Positions 10,879 through 23,140 of a DNA stretch of 59,310 bases are shown here, piece after piece. A program made the position numbers and the translations under genes. Positions within the stretch are counted from its first letter, which is position 1. Every line of letters starts with the position of its first letter. Source of the DNA: Symbiodinium natans (lineage: Eukaryota > Sar > Dinophyceae > Suessiales > Symbiodiniaceae); NCBI GenBank assembly GCA_905221605.1, contig CAJNDS010000850.1, positions 1 to 59,310 on the forward strand, written 5' to 3'. Under the pieces are notes generated by a model. The model did no database searches. It saw only the letters and a program-made list of their open reading frames with translations, and had not been told where the DNA came from.

Positions 10879-11409
10879 GCCTCAGCACACGCGCGGCCGC
10901 GGCCCGCCCTCCCGCCCAAGCCCCCTCCCACCGCCCTACATGCTTGAAAAAAAGCGGGCGCGGTTCAAAGCAAGCTCAATAATCAGAAAACATGTCAAAA
11001 ATCATGCAACTCCAAACAAGCGAAAAACACAACAAAACACTGCAACTGTTGGTGATATCTAGGTAGTTTGACATGCCCGAGCCGTTCAGAACGAAGGACA
11101 ACACTTCCAAAACATTGTTGCATGTGGAAAAAGCCTTTGTCTGCTCCAACTTGAAAGGAAAAACAGTTATTTGTATTTTTCAATCGGTTCTTGAGCCAGA
11201 GCTGCCTCCTGGCGTCCATTTCTGCCCCCAAAAGCGGCTTGCCCAAAGATGGTTGCCGAGTCTTCCCCTATCATTGGCTCACTGTCCAAGCCTGCGAAAC
11301 GCTGCGCAGGAACGTGACAGGACCCAATGTCTACCTTCTCTCATTGCAGAAACCATTACCGCAGGACCGCACAGGACAAGCCACGTACGAGAACTGCAAG
11401 ATGACACGC

Positions 11410-11475
11410 GTGGTCCTGCAAAACCGTTGTGGGACAATAGAATTATTAGTCCAAAAAACGGATTTGCAGGACCAC
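11410..11475. repeat. 66-bp hairpin (MITE-like), copy 2
   Basis: Same hairpin as 3922-3987. Confidence 0.6.
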
Positions 11476-12410
11476 GGGTTTTCGAGGCCTGCTTTCCCGG
11501 AACGTTTCGCGGGGCCGCGTGCCCAGAGCAAGCTTCTAGTGGTCTCCAGGTCTTTGGCCACGAGGTGGTAGGAGACGAAGGAACGTCCACAATGGGACTG
11601 GCTGCCCCGGAACTCCAAGGGAACATCCCTGGGCTGGGTTGTTCGTGGGGTGTGAGCAAAATGAGCACCAGGGATGCAGCATGAGCATGACAAAGGGGGG
11701 CGTTTGAGCAAAACGAGCACCAGGGATATGAGCATGACAAAGGGGGGGGGGGCGTCTGAGCAAAACGAACAACATGTATTTCATGTACCTGTTTCTGTAC
11801 ACGTCACGTGCAGAGACGCGCAAAGCACAAGCATTGCGGCGCCATTATGCAGTGGTTTTGCCTCAACCCAAGAACTTGGCCGAAGCATGCCCATGTTTGT
11901 CTCACATCCTTGAGCGGCACTTCGCACGTGTGAGGAACATGGAGAAAGGAGAGATTGTGTGAGAGCGATAGAAAATGCGCCCTGTCCGAACTGCCAGCAT
12001 GCGTCCCCCCCCGTAGCTATGCTTCTGCTCACCGTCTACACGTCCTTACCTTCAAAAACTTAGGCCCAAGTATGCACATGTTTGTCTCACATCCGTCAGC
12101 GGCACTTCACAAACATTGACAAACGAGAGCTTCTGTGAAAGAGAAAGGGAGAGCTAGACAGAATGCGCCCTCTCCGACGTGGCCAAAATGCCCTTACCGT
12201 CGCTATGCTTCTGCTCACCGTCTCCACGTCCTTACCTTCAAAAACTTAGGCGCATGCCCAAGCATGTCCATGTTTATCCCACATCCTTGAGCGGCACTTA
12301 CGCGCGCGAGATTGTGTGAGAAAACGAGAGCGTGAGAGAGTGTGAAAGAAACTGTGCCCTGCTCTGTAGGACCAAAAAGCGAAAACACCCTCCAAAATAT
12401 AATCAAAACC

Positions 12411-13099
12411 ATACAAAAACAATCAAGTTTGACATGTCGGGCGTAGTGACTTTTAGGGTTTAGGATGGTTGCCCTGACCCCACAAAAGGAAAACACCTTC
12501 AAAATATAGGCAAAACCCATACAAAAACAAGCAGAGAGCAAAAAAACACCAAAATCAAGTTTGACATGTTGGGTGTAGTAACTTTTAAGGTTTAGGATGG
12601 TTGCCCTGACCCCAAAAAGGAGAACACCTTTAAAAACATAGGCAAAACCATACAAAAACAAGCAGAGAGCAACAGAAACACCAAAATCAAGTTTGACATG
12701 TCGGGTGTAGTGACTTTTAAGGTTTAGGATGGTTGCCCTGACCCCACAAAAGGAAAACACCTTCAAAATATAGGCAAAACCCATACAAAAACAAGCAGAG
12801 AGCAAAAAAACACCAAAATCAAGTTTGACATGTTGGGTGTAGTAACTTTTAAGGTTTAGGATGGTTGCCCTGACCCCAAAAAGGAAAACACCTTTAAAAC
12901 ATAGGCAAAACCATACAAAAACAAGCAGAGAGCAACCGAAACACCAAAATCAAGTTTGACATGTCGGGTGTAGTGACTTTTAAGGTTTAGGATGGTTGCC
13001 CTGACCCCACAAAAGGAAAACACCTTCAAAATATAGGCAAAACCCATACAAAAACAAGCAGAAAGCGAAAACAACACCAAAAGCAAGTTTGACATGTCG
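12411..13099. repeat. 132-bp satellite block (unit copy 2)
   Basis: Same monomers and sub-type order as 4921-5609. Confidence 0.9.
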
Positions 13100-14096
13100 T
13101 GAATAATCCTGTTGCTGACAGGATGGCCTCCAAATCGGAGCGAATAGAATCTTCAGCTGTATGTCCGAGGGTTGCCTCCCGATGCCAAAATCGACGGGCA
13201 ACATCAGCGTGATTCAGCGTGGCATACACATTTGACAAAGATTGCACAAGTACTGCAAAGGCCTACACGGGCAGGCATTCGAGCAGATCTGTTGTGAGGG
13301 AACGGACTGGGGCCGGGGCGTGTGCACATTTTTCGCAGAGGTCGAAGCCGCTGTTGCTGCATCGAAATGTGACGGTAAAGACCTTCAGCCAACTGGACTG
13401 GCAAGCGATGGGGGCAGATGGTACTCAATGGTAGCGATGTGTCACGAAGAAAGCGAAAACAACACCAAAATCAAGTTTGACATGTTGGGTGTAGTAACTT
13501 TTAAGGTTTAGGATGGCTGCCCTGACCCCAAAAAGGAAAACACCTTTAAAAACATAGGCAAAACCATACAAAAACAAGCAGAGAGCAACAGAAACACCAA
13601 AATCAAGTTTGACATGTCGGGCGTAGTGACTTTTAAGGTTTAGGATGGTTGCCCTGACCCCAAAAAAGGAAAACACCTTCAAAATATAGGCAAAACCCAT
13701 ACAAAAACAAGCAGATAGCGAAAACAACACCAAAATCAAGTTTGACATGTCGTGAATAATCCTGTTGCTGACAGGATGGCCTCCAAATCGGAGCGAATAG
13801 AATCTTCAGCTGTATGTCCGAGGGTTGCCTCCCGGATGCCAAAATCGACGCATCAGCGTGATTCAGCGTGGCATACACATTTGACAAAGATTGCACAAGT
13901 ACTGCAAAGGCCTACACGGGCAGGCATTCGAGCAGATCTGTTGTGAGGGAACGGACTGGGGCCGGGGCGTGTGCACATTTTTCGCAGAGGTCGAAGCCGC
14001 TGTTGCTGCATCGAAATGTGACGGTAAAGACCTTCAGCCAACTGGACTGGCAAGCGATGGGGGCAGATGGTACTCAATGGTAGCGATGTGTCACGA
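13100..14096. repeat. duplicated blocks with satellite between (unit copy 2)
   Basis: Equivalent of 5610-6608: blocks at 13100-13447 and 13753-14096 separated by satellite. A few small deletions distinguish it from copy 1. Confidence 0.85.
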
Positions 14097-14221
14097 TGAT
14101 GCATCTAGAAACCAAATGTCATGGCAGAAGCCCGGACGGCTTGCGGGACTTGGCAAAGACTCTTCCCATTGCAACTGGCCTGCGAACATGATCTGCCAAG
14201 CGCATCTTTGAAAGTCGTGGC

Positions 14222-14806
14222 ATGAGAACAGAAACAGCACCATGGTGTCCGCATCTCTCCAAGTGCGCGACCACTGCGGCATCCACCGGTGAAATCGCGA
14301 CCGCCGCGCACCCAACCGCTGGAAGCTTCTTGGGCAGCTGTCGTGTGGTTTCGGATAAGAACAACAACGTGCACTGTAAGCAAGAGCCAAAGAGAAACAA
14401 GCAACCACATTCGATCAACATCTGGGCGATCAGCATGTTTGGTTGGCTGAGGTCAAGCCTTCAAGGTTCAAGGAGATCGTTACACATGGCACGTTCCGTG
14501 ACCACATGCATAGGCGTGCTTGCATTCTGTAGAACGCACAACTTGACGCTGCTGGCCATCTGCCAACTGGCGATAGCTAACGCAGACACAGCAAAAACAT
14601 ATCTCAAGCAGGGTGGCTTGGACTTAGCTTCGCTAAACCGTTCACAGCTCAGGTCTCTTGACGCTCTTCACCAACAGCATTGTCGCGTGGACGTTGCGCT
14701 TCTTGACGTGGTCCGGCATCTGCGTTTTGCCGTCTGCGCAGTAGCCAGATCAGTGAGTCGTCGTCCAAATCGCCTGCTTTTCGCAGGAGGCGGCGGCGCT
14801 TTCTGA
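14222..14806 (+). CDS. hypothetical protein, 194 codons (unit copy 2)
   Basis: Same as 6735-7319; unrecognised and possibly non-coding. Confidence 0.2.
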   Translation: MRTETAPWCPHLSKCATTAASTGEIATAAHPTAGSFLGSCRVVSDKNNNVHCKQEPKRNKQPHSINIWAISMFGWLRSSLQGSRRSLHMARSVTTCIGVLAFCRTHNLTLLAICQLAIANADTAKTYLKQGGLDLASLNRSQLRSLDALHQQHCRVDVALLDVVRHLRFAVCAVARSVSRRPNRLLFAGGGGAF

Positions 14807-14976
14807 CCTAAAGGAAAACTGCTTCGCACACTGTCACACTGCATCAGAGCAGGCTACGCAAAAAGAAGTGCTCTTCTTGAGAATAGCAGCTTCGTTCTTG
14901 AGGGCTTTTGCTGGCGCGCTTCAGTTCGTCCTGGCAAAAAAGGCACGTGTATGGGCAGCGTGCGCGCATAGGACAG

Positions 14977-15227
14977 AAAAGTCTCTTGGCACCTTCAGCT
15001 CTTGCCGCTGCCTTTTGAGATCTCGTACAACATCGCCAGCAGCAGCTTCGGCACTCATGGCTGCAGCAACTACCGTGGCGCATGCACACGTCTCTCTTTC
15101 CACCCACTTGAGGACACACGAAGCAAAGCACGCGTTCCCGCTCAGAAACATTGCACACGCTGGGCCCTACTTCCAGCACCAAGAACGCATGGTCCTTTCC
15201 ACCATGTTGCACCTTCCCCAAGCAGTA
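14977..15227. repeat. tandem unit, copy 3, cut off after 251 bp
   Basis: Matches positions 1-251. At 15227/15228 the match ends abruptly (copy 1 continues TATCACACATCC, here ACCGGGAAGCC), marking the junction with the copia element. Confidence 0.9.
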
Positions 15228-15579
15228 CCGGGAAGCCTACCCTGTGAGGAGGCGGATCCGGACTCATCAGGCTTGGAAGCAGTTGGTTCAGCGGCTGTTG
15301 AGGCACTTTGGTGCCCGGGCAAGGTGGTTTGTCTGGAACTGGATTGGTTGTGACCGATCTTGGAGGAATACGGTGCTTGGTAGAGTAGAACTAAGGTTCT
15401 TCAGGAGCCTGGACCATCTGGTGTTGGTGAAAGAATTTTTCGCCAGAAGACGTTGTGGAGAGACTGCAGGCTGGAGCCTGAGTTCAGGAACTATGTTGAA
15501 TACACCCCCACGACATACCAGTGGAGCTCATGTGAGGAGTCCAAGAGGTGGACGAGAGCGTGGAAGCTCTGTGCCCATC
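15228..15579. other. copia 5' region, open frame but no recognised domain
   Basis: This leader lies between the array junction and the chosen gag ATG. It is open in the gag frame, but its translation shows no Gag features. It may be a remnant of LTR and untranslated leader. Confidence 0.4.
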
Positions 15580-17121
15580 ATGGATGCTGAGACAAGGCGA
15601 AGGGTAGACCCTTTTCCGGGTTTGGGAAATCCCAACCCACTGTGGGTGCAAGGTTTGGCACAAGGAAGCCAACCTGTGTATGGCCCAGTGCCCAGAGGTC
15701 GAACTCCCGCCAGAAGCCCTCATGGGGTAGCTACTGGAGCACCCCAACAGACAATGGGAGGCCCTTCGTTTCCCCCTGGTTTGCCTCAGCAAGCGGTAGG
15801 AAGTCCTTCGTTACCACCAGGACTATCCACTGGACCTCCTCAACCTGTGGTGACACCATCACAAACATCACCCGACGTGCAAGGGTTGACGAGACAAGTG
15901 CGAGAATTGGAAAGCATGATGCAGCAACTGGTTGTGCAGCAACAGCAGTTTATGCAAACGATGACTTCGTCCATGGTGCAGCAACAGCAGCAGCATCAGC
16001 AGTGGATGATACAGCAGCATCAGCAACAGCAGCCACAGCAACAGCAACAGGTGAATCCCCCCTTACCTCAGGATGGTGTTCCTGAGAACATGCCCAGTTC
16101 TTCTTCGGGATGTCAAGGTGCATCGCCAGTGGGTACTCCTGCGAAGGGGACCCAGCTTTTTCGGATGGCGAGCCCAAGTCCCCCACTGAGACCTCCACCT
16201 CTGGAGCAAGAAAGTGAAAGGGATGTGTTTGCTCGATCGGACAAATGGTTGCCCAGTTTGCCGACCATTGACTTTTCGTCTTGGAAGGATCGCATCTCTG
16301 AAGCTCTTGGATTCTTGACCTGGATGGAGAAGCTGACCAGTTGGGTTGGTTTGGGTTCAGAAGTGTTTCCCAATGAGCTCATGCATGCGGTGAAGACTCA
16401 AGAAGAGTCTCGGCTGAAACAGGATCGACTTACTGTGGAGCAACAGAAGAGGTCGACGAGGCTGATGCACATCCTGCGACAGACTTTTGCAAATCATGAG
16501 AAGAGTTCTCTGATTTTGCAGACATATGTTGAAAGTGAGAGCACTTATCAACAATCTGGTTTTGTGGCTTTGAGATTGCTGGCGAAGGAGTTTTGCCTGA
16601 AGTCGCGAGCTGAATGCCTGTTCTTTCGGTCGCAGCTGGTGAATCAAACCGTGAAAGCACCCAGTATTCCGGAGATCATTCGAAAGATTGAGCATGAGTT
16701 GAACAAGTACACCAAGCTGCTCAATAGTCTTGATCCCGATGTGCATGCTGGTGGTTTGCAGATCCAAGAAGCGGATTCGGTTATGGTTTTGCTGCGCAGT
16801 TTGCCAGATCGGTGTAGAAGCCATTGCTTGTTGCATGGCGATAGTGAATCGTTTGAAGATCTGAAAAGAGTTGCTCTGAAGTTTGAGGTGCAACAAAGGG
16901 TGTGGTCAGAAGCCCCTGGCACGAAGCTTCAACCTTTTCGAGATCCCAATGAGGGAAAGGGCAACGAAGGAAAACCAAAAGGCAAAGGAAAGGAACAGAA
17001 AGGCAAGCGCGAATCAAGCAAAGGTGCTGGCAAACGAGCTTCAAGCCAGAACAAGAAGGATGTGGAGTGCTATGTGTGTGGTGGAAAGGGAAGGCAAAGG
17101 AAAGGGGAAGACAGTTGCTGA
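15580..17121 (+). CDS. gag: copia Gag
   Basis: Structural Gag of the retrotransposon, about 513 residues from the ATG at 15580. The frame is open further upstream into the array, so the start is a choice: it is the first ATG followed by Gag-like sequence. The order is a Pro/Gly-rich N terminus, a coiled-coil-like segment, a long glutamine tract (about 15930-16050), then an alpha-helical capsid-like domain, and a Lys/Gly-rich basic tail. It ends with CYVCGGKG, the start of a CCHC zinc knuckle that lacks its histidine and last cysteine before the stop. The Pol frame is offset by one base here. Confidence 0.8.
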   Translation: MDAETRRRVDPFPGLGNPNPLWVQGLAQGSQPVYGPVPRGRTPARSPHGVATGAPQQTMGGPSFPPGLPQQAVGSPSLPPGLSTGPPQPVVTPSQTSPDVQGLTRQVRELESMMQQLVVQQQQFMQTMTSSMVQQQQQHQQWMIQQHQQQQPQQQQQVNPPLPQDGVPENMPSSSSGCQGASPVGTPAKGTQLFRMASPSPPLRPPPLEQESERDVFARSDKWLPSLPTIDFSSWKDRISEALGFLTWMEKLTSWVGLGSEVFPNELMHAVKTQEESRLKQDRLTVEQQKRSTRLMHILRQTFANHEKSSLILQTYVESESTYQQSGFVALRLLAKEFCLKSRAECLFFRSQLVNQTVKAPSIPEIIRKIEHELNKYTKLLNSLDPDVHAGGLQIQEADSVMVLLRSLPDRCRSHCLLHGDSESFEDLKRVALKFEVQQRVWSEAPGTKLQPFRDPNEGKGNEGKPKGKGKEQKGKRESSKGAGKRASSQNKKDVECYVCGGKGRQRKGEDSC

Positions 17122-20100
17122 AGTCTCCCAAGAGGGTGAGTCGAGTGACTACCAGCTAACTGGAGGTGAATGGAATGAACCTGAATCAGAGGCCCGAGTC
17201 AAATCTGTGTTGCAACCTCTGGAAGAATTGCTCGATGAAGTGAGAAAAGAGTGGATTCCCCGGAGTACTGATGAGATAGATTGGTCATGGGAAGTTGAGA
17301 CGAGAGTCCGGATTGCCGAGTTGGAGCATCGGATCTCTACCGATTTATCTCAGATGTTGCCATCTAAGTCAGTTCGGTCTTTGATGAAACCTCCGATGAA
17401 TCAAGTCAAAAGCATGGAAAAGGATGATGCAAGCAAATGGTGGTTGATTGACTCAGGAGCATCGGTGACTGTGATTGCGAAAAGATACTTGGATGAGTTC
17501 CAGATCTTGGATCGGAAGGCGTTGGGACCTAATGAGAGGTACTCAGCAGCCAACGATACCCCGGTGAATGTCTTCGAGCGAGTTCGCATCCGAGCCTTGC
17601 TGCCTATGTATGAAGGAAAGCAGTATCTTGGTTTGACATCGGTGTGTGTGACTGGAGTTGTAGCAGATGTGGCTCACAACATCTTGAGCACCGAGCAGAT
17701 GGTGAATACTGGTTGGGAAGTGAAGTTCACTCGAAGAGAGATTTCGCTGCGACACGAGAAGAAAGGAGTCATGGGATATGGAGTATCCTGGGCTGGATGT
17801 CCTTGGATCTACCTGCAAGGTGATGCTGGAAAGCGAAAGAAAGTAACCTTTGGAAGAACTGAGGTTCGACCCATGGATGTGGATGATGGCCAACGACCGA
17901 TGGAGGTTGATCAGATGCAGTCAGTGCAGTCAATGACCAAGAAAAAGCAAGAAGAAATGGAGCTGCATCGGATGCGAGGCCACATTCCTTTTTCGTCCGA
18001 ATGTCCTCATTGTCGGATGACAAGAGGAACAACCCAGCATCGTCGGACCAAGGATGCTCAAGACCGACCCGTGGCGTTGCAAGCAGATTTCTGCTTCATC
18101 AACCTGGTAACTGGTACTTTTGCGAAAGACCAGCCGACGGCTCCCAACATGAAAGTACTGGTCATGACTGAAATGTCAACCAGAATGATTGGATGTCTGT
18201 TGGTAGGGACCAATGCTGACAATACCTCCAGCTGGATTCGTTATTGGATGAATGCTTTCGGACTGGACATTGCAGGGTCTGCTGTACTGTTGAGGACAGA
18301 CAGCGAGACAGCGGTGAGCGCCCTCATCAAGAGAGCCAATCTGGGGATTAGGATTGTGACCCAAAGAGCACCTCCGCAGGGACATGAAGCGGTTGGTGGT
18401 GTGGAAAGGGCAGTGAGAACACTCAAGGAGTTGTTCAGCACGGTGAGGTTGGATCTACGAGCGCAGGGCTTTGACTTGAAGAGAAGTCCTCGAGCGTTTG
18501 AGTTTGGTCTGATTTACTGTGCTGCAATGCACAATCACCATGCAGCTGCCTTTGATGGGAAGAAATCACCCCAGGAGTTGGTACTACAGAGATCCCTCCA
18601 TGAGTGTGGATCGTCGTTGATAGGTGCTACAGTTCTGGCTGAGCTACCGGATTCGATGAAAACCACGGCGCTCTCCCGGTTTGTGGAAGCAGCCTATGTG
18701 TACCCTGAAGTTGGTGGCTTGACTCATGTTGTGAGTGCCATGGTGGATGGTTGTCCAAAACACTTTCGAGCAAAGTCCATCAAGCACATCGTTCCGTTGA
18801 AGATTGGGTTGGAGCATTGTCAACATTTGCTCAAGGAGCATGATCCATCGGATACATTGGCTCCCCCGATTCTGAAGGAGAAAGAGGATGGTGTGCCCGA
18901 TCGGATTGAAGGTGAAGCGGACAAGGCCTTTGAGGGCCGAGTGTCTGATGGACCGACCACAGACATGAGCAAAGTTGGACCTCCAGCTGCATGGGTGAAG
19001 GAACATGGTGGCACAGCGAACTGTCCTGCGTGTGGTCCAAAAAGAGGAAAAGCCAACCACAATGCTGAATGCCGAAAACGGTATGATGATTGGTTGAAAG
19101 CTCAACGACAACGGTTGGAATCGAAAGAACCAACAGAGGAAACTCCAAAAATGGACCAGAGAAGCTCAAAGGATGCGGGGGTGATGGAGTCTGGAAGTGA
19201 GCCTTCACTCCTGAAACGCCCGAAGATCACCTATGAGAGTCGACCAGATCCCAAGTTGGAGGAGAGGCAAAGCGTCCCAACACCTGCGACAGAAGTTGTG
19301 GATGTTGACATGGAGGATTTTGAGGATCCAAGTTTGCCTTACCAAGGGATTCCAGATGAGGCAATGGAACCTGGATACTTCGAAGGAGAAACTCCCGCTG
19401 AGGATGAAGCGATCCCAATGGAGGAAGAAAAACCTCAAATGGATGTGGATTCAGTTCCAAATGAGTCCAGTCGAGTTCCCCGGCGTTTAGAGAGTTTAAC
19501 TTCAGATGTGAACTCAGTTCCAGATGAGTCCAATCGAGTTCCCCGGCTGATCAATCGTATTTGTTTAGACCCAAGACTCGATGTGCCTCAAGGTCCTATT
19601 AAAATGGTAAGCAGTGACGAGAGTCCGAAGTTGGTACATGTGACCAATTCGATTCTGCTCAACAAGAATAGCACTTTCCCGGAGTCCATGAAGGTGTGTG
19701 GATCCCAAGTTTGGCTGGCAAGACCCACGAGTGTTCTGTCTGAGATAGATGGATGTCCATTAGATGTGGATAAAACAGTGGAAGGCCGGCGAACTGAGCT
19801 GCAGAGTATGACTGCTCACAAAGCAGGGAGAGTGGTTGGAGCAGACGAGGCTCAGAAGTTTGCTCGTCAGCATGGGATAAAGATCATCCCAACCCGATGG
19901 GTCATAGGCCCAAAGGTGGTGAATGGCAAGGAAGCTGTGAGAGCTCGGTGTGTGGTGCAAGACATCGCAAAGGGGAGCACAGCATCATCTTTAGGACTGA
20001 GTGCTACGACTCCTTCTTTAGAAGCGTTACGGACGCTTTTGGCCATTGCTTCGGTAGATGCTATGGATGTCGCAACTTTGGATGTTAGCACTGCATTCTT

Positions 20101-23100
20101 GCATTCCCCCCTTCCGAAAGGATCGAAGGCGATTATCCAATTGCCCAAGGATGTTTCCGCCTGCAAGGACTATTATGTCCCGGTGTTTATGATTCTGGAT
20201 CAAGCCGTGAATGGTTTGAGAGTTGCCGCCAAAGCTTGGAACTTGAAGCTGGCGACAGTTGTGAAGAAAGTTGGGTTGAAGCAATGCCCAACGGAACCTT
20301 CCGTCTTCGAGGGCACTGTGAGAGGGAAAAGATTCCTCATGTTGTGCTATGTGGACGATTTGATTCTGTGTGGCACTAGAGATGCCATTCGGTTGGTGAC
20401 CGACACCCTGAACGGAGAGTTGAAGATCAAGGAAACGGGTCGAATCACTTCCACTGGTGGAAAGATCACCTTTTTGGGGCGAGAGATTGAGAGACAAGGG
20501 AGTCATCTCAGGATGCGAGTGCCCCCGGCATACTTAGATGCCCTGTTCGAGACAGAGTTCTGTAAGGACCTGAAGGTGGTTACTGCTCCTCCGGACATCG
20601 TGAAAACGGTCGAGAAGGGCAGAGCAAGTGGTTCGGATCCTGAGTTGAGTGACACTGCAGCTGCGAGGTACAGAGCAGTACTTGGCCGGATTGCATGGTG
20701 GGGTCAGTCGAGACCTGACCTGAGTAGGTGGATGTCCATTCTTTCGCAAGGACAGTCCAAGCCAACAGCATGCTTTGAGCAAGCATTGCGACAAGTGATT
20801 AGGTTCCTAAAGGGACAATACCATGCATGGCAGTACTTTGGCCCTGATGGGAATGTACCAGACAGTGGGCCGGCGCAGCTGGAAGTGTATGCGGATGCCA
20901 GTTGGGCACCCCAAGCGTCGTTAGGACGAAGATCTGTGTCGGGCATAGCCATCTTTTATAGAGGATGCCTGATCAAGGGAATCTCTCGAGTTCAAGGGTG
21001 TGTATCGCTGAGTTCTTGTGAAGCCGAGTTGAGAGCCATCTTGACTGCGGTACAGGAGAGTGAGGGACTTGCGACTTTGATCGGTCAGTTGGCCGAGTCA
21101 GATGTCACGATCCGATTGCACACTGACAGTTCCTCAGCGAGAGCGGTTTTGCTAAACCGTGGGTTGAGTAGGCGAGTTCGCCACTTAGACATCGCTGTCT
21201 GCTATCTTCAGGAGCGGATACAGGAAGCTCAGACCTTGAAGGTCATTTGGTGCCCGACAGCGGGAATGATCGCTGACGTTCTTACAAAGTGCTTGAGTCA
21301 AGTGACATTCTGTCAGCACCAGCAAGCTATGGGTATATACCCTGGTGAAGATGTGCAGCAGGTGTGGAGGATCTGTGGAATCCGACCAAGGGTTGGAGTT
21401 CAGGCATACCAGTGTGCCGAGGCAACTGGATGCAGTGTGGAGCAAGTTGGATCGTTGAAAAGTGTGAAAAAGTGTGGTGAAGTTTTTGAAAATTTCCACC
21501 TTAGAAGTCCCGAAACCCTTCGTGAAGACTCTTCCCCTGAGGTTCAAGAAATGGATTTATGGTCCACCCGCAAAAGCTTTGGTTCAAGCACCACGGAAGC
21601 TAGCCCTAGCCTGGAGCCTGTACCTTTGGTGAAGGACAGGAAAATGGCAGCTGAAGACAGCAGGAAGGGTGAGCAGGGTGCTGAGATGAAAAGCCCCTTT
21701 TGGTGTAAGGTTTGCAAATGGTTGTTCAGATCCGAGCATGCTGCCGGGTTGAGCTGGGATGAAAGTGGCAAGCCCAAGTGCGAAAAGTGCAAACAGACTG
21801 TGACAGTCTCTGGCACGGATGCAAGCCATGCATTCCATCTCCGAGAGGCAGAGAAGGAGCGCCGAGCTGCTGGAAAAAGGGGTGATAAAGGTGAAAGCCG
21901 AGGCTCAGGCCAAGCTGCACCGAAACCCAAGGCCATGCCGAAGGTGATTGAACGGATGGTCGACGTGTTTCCGGAGCTGGCGGATCCAGAGCCGCCGAAG
22001 TGGTTCGGTGATGTGTCATGGAGTATCTGCCGGCGCGGAACTCCAGTGGATGAGCTAGAGCTCAAGGACGTGATAGGCACGCTATCCGACAAGGATATGT
22101 TGCGCTATCAAAGCTCATACGAGAAGCTGGTGAAGCCCATCCAGGAGGTGTGTGAGCTACAGGAGAAACCCACGAAGATCTTCGGAATCTTGGATGTCCG
22201 TGGACAGATTGGTGGCAAGGCCATCATCTGGGAGATGGCAGTGAATGAAGGAGGACTGTACATGGAAGTGCCGCCGGGAACGTGTGGCCTGGCGATGTTG
22301 AGCTTCGTGAGGTACTTGAAGAGAAAAGGGATAATCCCTGTTTTGCTTCTGGGTGAGCACCAGGACCTCGGAGTCTTGCGGATGGTGGATCTGTTGTGCA
22401 TGCTACCCATTTTGGGAGCAGAGAGGATCATGGAGGATGAAGCTGAGAGCTCGTATTATCCCCCATGGGTGTTGCGCTGGAAGAGAAGTCCAAAGGAAGG
22501 ATCCTTGGTGTTTAAGGAACTGGTGGAGCGAGTGCGAGTGATTTCGATGTTGTCGTGTGATACACTTCGGATTCACGAGCCGGAGCTGAGGGAGAGACCA
22601 GTCCCCAAGTGGTCGTTTGTGGCCTACAGCCACTACAGATCCGTGATGGAGTCTGTTGCAGGATTCTTGGAGGACTTGGAGAAAAAGAAAGAGGAGATCA
22701 CCGACACGCAGAGGGCGGCAAGCTGGAAGAAGGTGGTTGCGAGTGAGACTCGAAGCGGTGTTGTGTGGATCTGCAAGTGTAAGTGGCACTTGCCGACCGA
22801 CTATGTGGTGAGGTTCAACTTGACGTTGCCTGCCGACATGTGGCAGCAAGCCTTTGGGATCATGGGTGAGAATGTTGGGAAACTCGAGAAGGAGGAAAAG
22901 GACCTGAAGCGGATCCTCAAGGCTGCAGCGGAACAGCAAGACCGAGAGTTCGAGGAAGCTGAGCGAAAGCGCAAGCGCATCGCCGACCTGTCAGCTGCCG
23001 AGGAAGAAGCTGCTAAGAGAGCAAAGCTGGAAGGCGAAGCGGTTCGCTCGCCTGTGTCAGTTGTACCATCTGAGTTGGATGCAGCAGCTATCGCGCAGAT

Positions 23101-23130
23101 TGCTGAGCGTGTGAAGGCAAGCTTTAGTGT
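17105..23130 (+). CDS. pol: copia Pol (protease, integrase, RT, RNase H) with long C-terminal extension
   Basis: This frame is open from 16883 but has Pol character from about 17105. Protease: WWLIDSGASV (about 17438). Integrase: the HRMRGH...CPHC zinc site (about 17965), then the catalytic acids in LQADF, LRTDSE and GGVERAVRTLKE (about 18395). Reverse transcriptase: from about 19850, with CYVDDLIL at about 20346. RNase H: VYADASWA, SSCEAELRA and LHTDSSSA (about 20889-21130), then ADVLTK. After RNase H the frame stays open for about 580 more residues (21385-23130). This part has a CxxC...CxxC pair (WCKVCKW, KCEKCKQ), a globular-looking domain and a charged helical tail, none recognised. The frame then continues into viral sequence to a stop at 23455. 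Confidence 0.85.
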
Positions 23131-23140
23131 TGCCGTGTCC
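23120..23140. other. junction of copia element and viral block
   Basis: GC content rises sharply here. The translation changes from the copia charged tail (AERVKASF) to viral replicase-like sequence (ALAFASWNGHAFFY) without a stop. The exact base cannot be fixed by eye. Confidence 0.6.

Larger units (their letters stand above)
7489..14976. repeat. 7,488-bp tandem unit, copy 2
   Basis: Second full unit, same length as copy 1 although internal indels occur (offset varies between 7487 and 7497 along it). Layout: transposase exons 7806-8695 and 8826-9536, decayed Cys-rich repeats 10273-10878, hairpin 11410-11475, satellite 12411-13099 and 13448-13752, duplicated blocks 13100-13447 and 13753-14096. 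Confidence 0.95.
15228..23130 (+). mobile_element. Ty1/copia-type retrotransposon, LTRs not visible
   Basis: The domain order is gag, protease, integrase, reverse transcriptase, RNase H; integrase before RT is diagnostic of copia. No TG...CA long terminal repeat or polypurine tract could be found at either side. The left end joins the tandem array, and the right end runs in frame into viral DNA. The element therefore looks truncated at both ends, or its real borders lie elsewhere. The base composition is moderate, unlike the very GC-rich block that follows. Confidence 0.85.
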
